Position numbers and translations under genes: made by a program
Notes under the pieces: model-generated
The model's input: the letters and a program-made list of their open reading frames with translations, nothing else
Database searches by the model: none
Told to the model about the DNA's origin: nothing
In this document: in pieces, positions 1 to 4,318 of the stretch
Layout: every line of letters begins with the position of its first letter
Numbering within the stretch: position 1 is the first letter of the stretch
Assembly (NCBI GenBank): GCA_028699735.1
Contig: JAQVUB010000206.1
Coordinates: 1-5,463 of the forward strand
Direction: 5' to 3'
From: Lentisphaeria bacterium
GTDB taxonomy: Bacteria; Verrucomicrobiota; Lentisphaeria; Oligosphaerales; Oligosphaeraceae
Length of the DNA: 5,463 nt

Positions 1-299
1 CGAAAGAAGAAATTTCGGAAGCGCATCTGGCGGTCAATCTGCCGGCTCCCGGCAGCAGCAAACCCTCCGATACAAAACCCCAGCTGCTGGAAATCGAGGT
101 GCATGAAAACATGTACTCTCTGCGCGGTGTCGCCCTCTCCCTGCCGATGCTGGAGACGACCTTGAATAAATTCAGTGATCCGGATTTGACGGTGATCATC
201 AAAGTCAGCGTTCAGGCAAAGGCCAAAGACCTGGTTTCGGTACTGGATCTCTGTCAGGGCGCAGGCCTGACCAAAATGAATGTCGTCACCCTCAGATAA
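1..299 (+). CDS. exbD: ExbD/TolR-family biopolymer transport protein, C-terminal part (5' end outside window)
   Basis: About 98 residues are visible, reading from position 3 to a TAA at 297-299. ExbD/TolR proteins are single-helix inner-membrane proteins. With ExbB/TolQ they form a proton channel that energises TonB- or TolA-type partners in the periplasm. The visible part fits the periplasmic domain: an LAVNLP stretch, then a beta/alpha fold with a strand near LEIEVHENMYSLRG, a helix around LPMLETTLNKF, DLTVIIKVSVQAKAKD, and a closing helix and strand ending GLTKMNVVTLR. This order (strand, 'PDL.V.I....', helix, 'aGl.k...vT') is typical of the family. The membrane helix and its conserved Asp are upstream of the window and cannot be checked. 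A GTG at 99 and an ATG at 111 lie in frame, but homology continues upstream, so neither is the true start. The next gene encodes a protein with a TonB-like anchor, which supports a shared energy-transducing role. ExbD and TolR cannot be told apart from this fragment. Confidence 0.82.
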   Translation, partial: KEEISEAHLAVNLPAPGSSKPSDTKPQLLEIEVHENMYSLRGVALSLPMLETTLNKFSDPDLTVIIKVSVQAKAKDLVSVLDLCQGAGLTKMNVVTLR

Positions 300-300
300 A

Positions 301-499
301 TTTTTTAACAACGAAAAAACACGAAAAGACACGAAACTTTTTTAGAGTTGGGTTTGTGAGTGATCGTAGCTCTCAGCAATTTTGCTGTTGTACAAACCAA
401 TAGCAAAAAAGCCAATTTAGAAGATGAAGTATATGATAGAGGCATCCCAGCCTCTCTAAAAAAATTTCGTGCCTGTTAGTGTTTTTCGTTGTTAAAAAA
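301..499. repeat. Imperfect ~46-bp inverted repeat flanking a ~106-nt loop
   Basis: The left arm (301-347) and right arm (454-499) are reverse complements at about 42 of 47 aligned positions, with one 1-nt gap. Each arm starts with TTTTTTAACAACGAAAAA from its outer end, continues with 'acacgaa' units, and ends with a T-run plus AGAG. The left arm begins two bases after the exbD stop codon. The loop (348-453) is not repeated elsewhere in the window. It contains small stems: GGTTTGT (351-357) with ACAAACC (392-398) enclosing CAGCA/TGCTG (374-387), and AGAGGC/GCCTCT (438-455). The outer arms belong to the same acgaaaa family found at 3256-3288, 3548-3560 and 4278-4314. The structure resembles a MITE or two oppositely oriented copies of a dispersed repeat. 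No open reading frame in the loop is convincing. Confidence 0.85.
432..437 (+). promoter_or_regulatory. Possible -10 promoter box (TATGAT)
   Basis: TATGAT differs from the sigma-70 consensus TATAAT by one base and lies 105 nt upstream of the start of the TonB-like gene, in the unique loop of the inverted repeat. No convincing -35 hexamer sits 16-18 nt upstream. A transcript starting here would include only the right repeat arm. The call rests on one hexamer in an AT-rich stretch and is weak. Confidence 0.22.
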
Positions 500-527
500 G
501 CTTTTTGAGCGCCCTCTATGTACGAAT

Positions 528-534
528 AAAGGAG
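528..534 (+). promoter_or_regulatory. Shine-Dalgarno site deciding the start at 543
   Basis: AAAGGAG ends eight bases before the ATG at 543. It favours that ATG over the in-frame TTG at 489, which lies inside the right arm of the inverted repeat. It is the only clear Shine-Dalgarno site in the window: rbgA, truB and ribF have none at the expected distance. Confidence 0.8.
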
Positions 535-542
535 TTCCCAAG

Positions 543-2123
543 ATGGAAAATATGGATGCACAAGTGCCGCTGCCGGAATTTGATCCGGAAGCCGTACTGG
601 CTGAATATCAGCACCGGAAAAACATGGAAAGCATGGCCGGCCCCATCATCTCGCTGATCGTGCATATTTTCGTTATCGGCGCAATTATTCTCTTTTATGA
701 AGCGGATACCACCACCGTCAAAGCTTCTGTCGAGCTGGAAATGAAAGAACTCGAGATCAAAGAACTCGATCAGAAAGAACTCGAAAAACTGGAAAAACTG
801 GAGGAAATTGCTGAAGAGGTGGTGCCGACCGTTGAACGCCCGGTCATCGTTACCGACAGCAGCGATGCCCTCAGCGACGCAGCTGCCTCAGTGTCTGATT
901 TCAGTGATCAGATCGCCTCGACAGATGACAATATGAATTTTTCTGATGTTCTGGATATCCGCGCCAATGATTCACCCTTGAAGCTGTCAGCACTCTACGG
1001 GGGACGTTCCGATGAGGGACGCAAAACTTCTCTGCGCAAATTTGGGGGATCGGATGCGACGGAGCGTGCGGTTATCAGGGGATTGGAGTGGTTGAAAAAG
1101 ACTCAGAACAGTGATGGTTCATGGGCGCCCGGCAACCGACCCGCAATGGCCGGGCTTTGTCTGCTGGCTTTTCTGGCACATGGGGAGACCCCGACCAGTG
1201 AAGAGTATGGCGCAACGGTGCAGAAAGCCATGCAGTATTTGATCCGGCATGTCGAGACCCTGCCGGAAGTCACCACCGGAAAGCCGAAAATTGAACCCTA
1301 TACGAACGGAATTGTTGCCTATGCCTTGTCGGAAGCTTATGGGCTGACCAAACTGCCGAATCTCAAGCCGGCCATGGACAAAGCGGTTTTTCTTCTGGTG
1401 GACGGTCAGCAGAAAAGCGGTGGATACGATTACAGCTATGCGAAGAATGAGCGTTGGGATCTTTCCGTGGCCGGCTGGCAGTATCAAGCGATGAAAGCAG
1501 GATATGTTTCAGGCGCTGCGGTTCCAGAACTGGAAAAAGCGATTGAGATGGGCATCAGCTTCATCAAAAATGTCGCTTACAACAAAGACAACGTCAATGC
1601 TCCGATGGGCTATGCATCACCCGGTGGAGGCAGTTGGGGTATGCAGGGTGCCGGTACTCTCTGCTTGCAACTGCTTGGCGAAGGAAACTCCCGGGAGGTC
1701 AAAAACGTCTCGAAGCTGATTGTTGACAAGCACCTGCCGGTGATCGTCTGGACAAATCCCAATCTTATGATCAGCGGAGCGCATTCCAATCCAATGTATC
1801 ACTGGTATTATGAGACTCAGGTGATGTTTCATGCCGGCCAGAACTCCTGGAAAAAATGGAATGAAAAATTTTCTCCGATGCTGATCAAGAATCAGAAAGA
1901 AGATGGGCACTGGGAATGTCCCCCGGGGCTGAAGCCGGACCCAAAAACCGGGAAAATTGGCGATCCCGGGAATTATGATCACTGGTATACGACGGCTTTA
2001 TGCTGCCTGAGTCTGCAGGTCTATTATCGCTATCTGCCAACCTACAAGATGCCCAAAGGAATTGCCAAGCAGGAAAAGACTGCCCTGGATGCCCTCGACG
2101 ATGAACTGGGATTGTCGTTGTAA
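543..2123 (+). CDS. Membrane-anchored squalene-cyclase-fold (prenyltransferase/squalene oxidase repeat) protein with TonB-like N-terminus
   Basis: A 526-residue protein; the start is set by AAAGGAG at 528-534. Residues 1-32 are polar and probably cytoplasmic. A single membrane helix (about 34-52) has no signal cleavage site and contains S37-L-I-V-H41, matching the SxxxH motif of TonB helices. Residues 62-97 are a charged Glu/Lys stretch with repeated KEL/EKL units, likely helical. Residues 98-165 form a Ser/Asp-rich linker. From about 170 to 500 lies an alpha/alpha-barrel of the prenyltransferase/squalene oxidase repeat type, with QW-like motifs QNSDGSW (188-194), a Gly/Tyr-rich QKSGGYDYSY, GGGSWGMQGAG (361-371) and QKEDGHW (451-457). 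It closes with YDHWYTTALCCLSLQVYYRYLP-like features (478-499). No DxDD protonation motif of squalene-hopene cyclase is visible, so cyclase activity is doubtful. The upstream ExbD gene and the SxxxH helix suggest it is energised by an ExbB/ExbD channel and acts in the periplasm. Its ligand is unknown. Confidence 0.83.
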   Translation: MENMDAQVPLPEFDPEAVLAEYQHRKNMESMAGPIISLIVHIFVIGAIILFYEADTTTVKASVELEMKELEIKELDQKELEKLEKLEEIAEEVVPTVERPVIVTDSSDALSDAAASVSDFSDQIASTDDNMNFSDVLDIRANDSPLKLSALYGGRSDEGRKTSLRKFGGSDATERAVIRGLEWLKKTQNSDGSWAPGNRPAMAGLCLLAFLAHGETPTSEEYGATVQKAMQYLIRHVETLPEVTTGKPKIEPYTNGIVAYALSEAYGLTKLPNLKPAMDKAVFLLVDGQQKSGGYDYSYAKNERWDLSVAGWQYQAMKAGYVSGAAVPELEKAIEMGISFIKNVAYNKDNVNAPMGYASPGGGSWGMQGAGTLCLQLLGEGNSREVKNVSKLIVDKHLPVIVWTNPNLMISGAHSNPMYHWYYETQVMFHAGQNSWKKWNEKFSPMLIKNQKEDGHWECPPGLKPDPKTGKIGDPGNYDHWYTTALCCLSLQVYYRYLPTYKMPKGIAKQEKTALDALDDELGLSL

Positions 2124-2160
2124 GGGTGCAGGGTGCAGGGGGCAGGGGGCAGGGGGCAGG
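2123..2160. repeat. Left heptamer array, G-rich on + strand; arm of a perfect 38-bp inverted repeat
   Basis: Five 7-bp units (AGGGTGC twice, AGGGGGC three times, then AGG) begin on the last base of the preceding TAA stop. The 38 bases are the exact reverse complement of 2261-2298, across a 100-nt loop (2161-2260). On the + strand the array contains five G-runs of three or more separated by short spacers, so it fits a G-quadruplex pattern. An RNA reading through could form either a long hairpin or a quadruplex directly after the stop codon. Confidence 0.92.
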
Positions 2161-2225
2161 TTTAAAAGGCGCAACCGGCTCGGTTGTGATGTGCGTTTCT
2201 GCTCCCACTCCCGAATAGTCGAGGG
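2161..2225 (-). repeat. 70-nt intergenic element, copy A (inverted orientation)
   Basis: The reverse complement aligns with copies B (3332-3401), C (3479-3548) and D (5350-5419). It shares the TTCGGGAGTGGGAG-like segment, the palindromic core and the terminal TTTAAA. The core CGCAACCG (2170-2177), GCT, CGGTTGTG (2181-2188) is an 8-bp stem with one G-U wobble in this copy. It is the most diverged copy and is short by several bases near the TTTAAA end. It sits in the loop of the 38-bp heptamer inverted repeat. Confidence 0.8.
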
Positions 2226-2227
2226 CA

Positions 2228-2240
2228 GGGGGGGGGGGGG
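2228..2240 (+). repeat. Poly-G tract (13 G)
   Basis: Thirteen consecutive G residues lie 136 nt upstream of the rbgA start. Homopolymers of this length are prone to slippage in vivo and to miscounting in sequencing. The tract is intergenic, so any length change would affect spacing or structure and not a reading frame. Confidence 0.9.
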
Positions 2241-2250
2241 AAGTCATACG

Positions 2251-2376
2251 TTCCCTGTCCCCTGCCCCCTGCCCCCTGCCCCCTGCACCCTGCACCCTGC
2301 ACCCTGTCCCCTGTCCCCTGTCCCCTGTCCCCTGTCCCCTGTCCCCTGTCCCCTGCACCCTGTCCCCCGCACCCTT
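2251..2376 (+). repeat. Eighteen-unit 7-bp tandem array (minisatellite) abutting the rbgA start codon
   Basis: Exactly 18 heptamers run from 2251 to the base before the rbgA ATG. The order is TTCCCTG, TCCCCTG, three CCCCCTG, three CACCCTG, seven TCCCCTG, CACCCTG, TCCCCCG, CACCCTT. Variants are grouped in blocks, as expected from expansion by slippage. Part of the array (2261-2298) pairs perfectly with 2123-2160. The array leaves no room for a Shine-Dalgarno site upstream of rbgA. The + strand is C-rich and the - strand could form G-quadruplexes. The + strand is open through the array in the rbgA frame, but the resulting Pro/Cys-rich peptide is low complexity and not credible as protein. Confidence 0.95.
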
Positions 2377-3255
2377 ATGACAACAAATGATCTTAATTCT
2401 TATCCGCTGACCGGCTGGTTTCCCGGACATATGTTGAAAGCCGGGCGGCAGATGCAGGAAGCCCTGAAGCTGATTGACCTGCTCGTCGAGCTGGTTGATG
2501 CAAGAGCCCCTCTGTCCACCCGGAATCCGGAGCTGCTCCAGAAACTGGGTTCAAAACCTGCTTTGCTGGTAGCCAGCAAGGCCGACTTGGCCTCACCGTT
2601 GTTATCCCGGCGCTGGGAAAGCTGGTTTGCCACTCAGGGAGAGCGCGTTTTCTTTCTTGATGCACATAAGATTGCCAATGTGCGCGGCCTGGTCCAACTT
2701 TGGAAAAACATTGTTCTCGAGGAACGTACGGCACGCGGTGCGACACGCCCTCTGCTGCGTCCGGTACGGATCATGATCCTGGGCATTCCCAATATTGGCA
2801 AATCCACCCTGGTCAACCGCCTGCATGAGAAAAAGAAAGCTCTGGTAGGTCCGAAACCCGGGGTTACCCGGCAGAATCAGTGGATTCCGATTGCTGACGG
2901 TGTAGAATTGCTAGACACACCCGGTGTTCTCTGGCCCCGCATTGAAAACAAATGCCATGAGCTGCTGCTGACCTTGCTGGGTAATATCAAGGATGAAATT
3001 GTAGGGTCGCAACTGATCGCCCAATATCTCTGCCTGAAATTTCAGGAACTCGGTATGCAGAATGCCTTGAGCAGCCTCATCCCCCCAGAAATCTGCAACT
3101 CCGATCCGGAGGAGATTCTGACTGCCTTCGCCCAACACCGGAATTTCCTCTTGCCGGGTGGGGTGCCTGACCGGGAACGCGCCGCCAACGCCCTGATCAG
3201 GGAATTCCGCGATGGCAGATTAGGACGCTTCTCCCTCGAAGCACCCCCAGAATGA
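2377..3255 (+). CDS. rbgA: Ribosome biogenesis GTPase RbgA/YlqF
   Basis: A 292-residue circularly permuted GTPase that acts in late assembly of the 50S subunit. The length is close to that of B. subtilis RbgA (about 282). The N-terminal WFPGHMLKAGRQ (14-25) and ELVDARAPLSTRNPEL (38-53) are hallmark YlqF segments. GTPase motifs appear in permuted order: G4 as SKAD (67-70), G1 as GIPNIGKST (136-144), G2 Thr in PGVTRQ (161-166) and G3 as DTPG (180-183). The C-terminal region, ending FRDGRLGRFSLE, matches the family's helical tail. The ATG at 2377 is chosen because the WFPGHM block begins 13 residues later and upstream in-frame sequence is the heptamer array. G4 has Ser where Asn or Thr is usual. 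There is no Shine-Dalgarno site. The gene lies between repeat-filled spacers, so co-transcription with truB is uncertain. Confidence 0.95.
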   Translation: MTTNDLNSYPLTGWFPGHMLKAGRQMQEALKLIDLLVELVDARAPLSTRNPELLQKLGSKPALLVASKADLASPLLSRRWESWFATQGERVFFLDAHKIANVRGLVQLWKNIVLEERTARGATRPLLRPVRIMILGIPNIGKSTLVNRLHEKKKALVGPKPGVTRQNQWIPIADGVELLDTPGVLWPRIENKCHELLLTLLGNIKDEIVGSQLIAQYLCLKFQELGMQNALSSLIPPEICNSDPEEILTAFAQHRNFLLPGGVPDRERAANALIREFRDGRLGRFSLEAPPE

Positions 3256-3288
3256 TTTTTTAACAACGAAAAGACACGAACAGACACG
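3256..3288 (+). repeat. acgaaaa-family dispersed repeat, directly after the rbgA stop
   Basis: It begins TTTTTTAACAACGAAAAG on the first base after the TGA at 3253-3255 and continues with two 'acacgaa/agacacg' units. It matches the left arm at 301-335 closely in the same orientation. It appears to be interrupted at 3288 by the composite block 3289-3547 and to resume at 3548-3560. Confidence 0.8.
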
Positions 3289-3289
3289 T

Positions 3290-3460
3290 TTTAAACGGGT
3301 GCAGTTCCCAAAAGGTAGACCCTGCCCCGGGCACCCGAGACCGTTCGGGCGTGGGAGTGCTAACAGAAATCGCAACCGGGCCGGTTACGCCACATTTTAA
3401 ACCTGAACCCTGAACCCTTTCTGGACAGCCTCTACCTTTTGGGAACTGCACCCTTTTAAA
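3290..3460. repeat. 171-bp palindromic block: 30-bp inverted repeats around copy B
   Basis: 3290-3319 and 3431-3460 are reverse complements at 29 of 30 positions; the single difference is at 3296, beside TTTAAA. Each arm begins TTTAAA from its outer end and contains GGGTGCAGTTCCCAAAAGG. The 111-nt interior holds copy B of the 70-nt element plus a short tandem 'ctgaaccc' duplication (3403-3416). The arrangement parallels 2123-2298, where unrelated 38-bp arms flank copy A. Confidence 0.92.
3332..3401 (+). repeat. 70-nt intergenic element, copy B
   Basis: It aligns without gaps to copies C and D over 70 nt, from CACCC to TTTTAAA. The core is CGCAACCG, GGC, CGGTTACG (3371-3389), an 8-bp stem with one A-C mismatch. 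A second stem, CCCGA/TCGGG (3334-3349), is seen here and in similar form in copy A, but not in C and D. Confidence 0.88.
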
Positions 3461-3548
3461 CTTGCATCCCACCAATGTCACCCGTGAGCTTTCGAGCAGG
3501 GGTGAGCTAACGGCAATCGCAACCGGGACGGTTACGCCACTTTTTAAA
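3454..3548 (+). repeat. 70-nt intergenic element, copy C, with 25-nt leader
   Basis: Over 95 nt it matches copy D (5325-5419) at 84 positions with no gaps. The leader TTTTAAACTTGCATCCC is shared only with D. The 70-nt element proper is 3479-3548, ending TTTTTAAA. The core stem CGCAACCG/CGGTTACG has one mismatch and a GGA loop. CACCC (3479-3483) and GGGTG can pair to form a second small stem. The right end merges into the acgaaaa repeat just before truB. Confidence 0.9.
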
Positions 3549-3560
3549 GACACGAAATTT
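3548..3560 (+). repeat. Right remnant of an acgaaaa-family repeat upstream of truB
   Basis: AGACACGAAATTT begins with the same seven bases, AGACACG, as 3282-3288. Joining 3288 to 3555 would recreate a continuous repeat like 301-341. It ends five bases before the truB ATG, and no Shine-Dalgarno site is present between them. Confidence 0.65.
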
Positions 3561-3565
3561 TTATC

Positions 3566-4285
3566 ATGCCGCAAAAAACATACAATCATATTGACGGACT
3601 TCTGTTAATTGACAAACCCCAGGACTGGACCAGTCATGATGTGGTCAACTGCGTCCGGCGCCGTTACAACCTCGATAAAACCGGCCACTGCGGAACTCTC
3701 GACCCCTTTGCCACCGGATTGCTCGTGCTGCTGCTGGGCAAAGCAACCAAGCTGCAGGATCAGCTGATGGGACAGGATAAAACCTACACCGGCACCATCC
3801 GTTTCGGCATTGAAACCGATTCCGAAGACCGAACCGGCAACATCGTAGCAAACGCGGATACGAGCAGCCTCCGCGAAGAAGACATCCGGAAGGCCGCTTC
3901 GAAATTCATCGGCGCGCAAACCCAGATTCCGCCGATGGTTTCCGCGTTGAAAGTGGCTGGGCAACCGCTGTATAAACTGGCCAGGCAGGGAAAAACCATT
4001 GAACGAGCGCCAAGGCCGATCCATATCTATTCTTTTGATTTGCAGAATATCCGCCTCGATCAGGCCGAAGCTGATTTTATTGTGCGCTGTTCCAAAGGTA
4101 CCTATATCCGAACTCTCGCCGCTGATTTGGGACGTGCATTGGGCTGCGGAGCGCATCTGCAGGAATTGCGACGCCTGCAAAGCGGCTCCCTGCATGTCGA
4201 TCAGGCCTGCAGCATGGATGACGTCAAATCCTGGGAACTGCCCGAATTCACCGCACACGTTCTGCCTGTCCCGCATCTTTCGTGA
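3566..4285 (+). CDS. truB: tRNA pseudouridine(55) synthase TruB, short form
   Basis: A 239-residue cytoplasmic enzyme that isomerises U55 in the T-psi-C arm of tRNAs. The N-terminal GLLLIDKPQDWTSHDVV (11-27) and GHCGTLDPFATGLL (40-53) are defining motifs; D46 is the catalytic Asp. KTYTG (72-76) carries the stacking Tyr (Y74). CSKGTYIRTLAADLG (175-189) supplies the conserved Tyr (Y180) and Arg (R182), and GCGAHLQELRRLQSG (193-207) is the usual thumb/C-terminal catalytic segment. The protein stops soon afterwards, so the C-terminal PUA-like domain of longer TruBs (314 residues in E. coli) is missing; short forms are known in other bacteria. The ATG at 3566 fits the family start. No Shine-Dalgarno site is visible. 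The last codons and the TGA lie in an acgaaaa-type repeat. ribF follows after 33 nt, a common pairing. Confidence 0.96.
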   Translation: MPQKTYNHIDGLLLIDKPQDWTSHDVVNCVRRRYNLDKTGHCGTLDPFATGLLVLLLGKATKLQDQLMGQDKTYTGTIRFGIETDSEDRTGNIVANADTSSLREEDIRKAASKFIGAQTQIPPMVSALKVAGQPLYKLARQGKTIERAPRPIHIYSFDLQNIRLDQAEADFIVRCSKGTYIRTLAADLGRALGCGAHLQELRRLQSGSLHVDQACSMDDVKSWELPEFTAHVLPVPHLS

Positions 4286-4314
4286 TTTTTCGTGCTTTTC
4301 GTTGTTTAAAAAAA
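4278..4314 (-). repeat. acgaaaa-family dispersed repeat spanning the truB stop codon
   Basis: The reverse complement runs T-rich, TTTAAACAACGAAAAGCACG, then acgaaaaatcacgaaa, matching the family at 301-335 and 3256-3288. The truB TGA (4283-4285) lies inside it, so the last residues of TruB (about HLS) are encoded by repeat sequence. It almost fills the 33-nt gap to ribF and provides no Shine-Dalgarno site. Confidence 0.75.
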
Positions 4315-4318
4315 TATT

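Noticed and set aside
301..499. CRISPR-like or intrinsic terminator interpretation of the inverted repeat
   Set aside because: There are no regularly spaced direct repeats with unique spacers, and no GC-rich stem followed by a T-run on the + strand.
489..542. Earlier TTG start at 489 for the TonB-like protein
   Set aside because: The extra 18 residues come from the inverted repeat arm, and a good Shine-Dalgarno site serves the ATG at 543.
2124..2376. In-frame extension of rbgA upstream through the heptamer array, giving a Pro/Cys/Leu-rich N-terminus
   Set aside because: The stretch is low-complexity repeat translation, overlaps the previous gene and other repeat elements, and RbgA homology starts right after the ATG at 2377.
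1885..2430. Minus-strand reading frame with a Gly/Asp/Gln repeat peptide
   Set aside because: It is antisense to two well-supported genes, and its repeats are just the translated heptamer array; this is a typical artefact of GC-rich tandem repeats.
4286..4318. FMN riboswitch upstream of ribF
   Set aside because: The gap is only 33 nt and made of a dispersed AT-rich repeat, too short for the RFN element; no conserved RFN segments are seen upstream of truB either.
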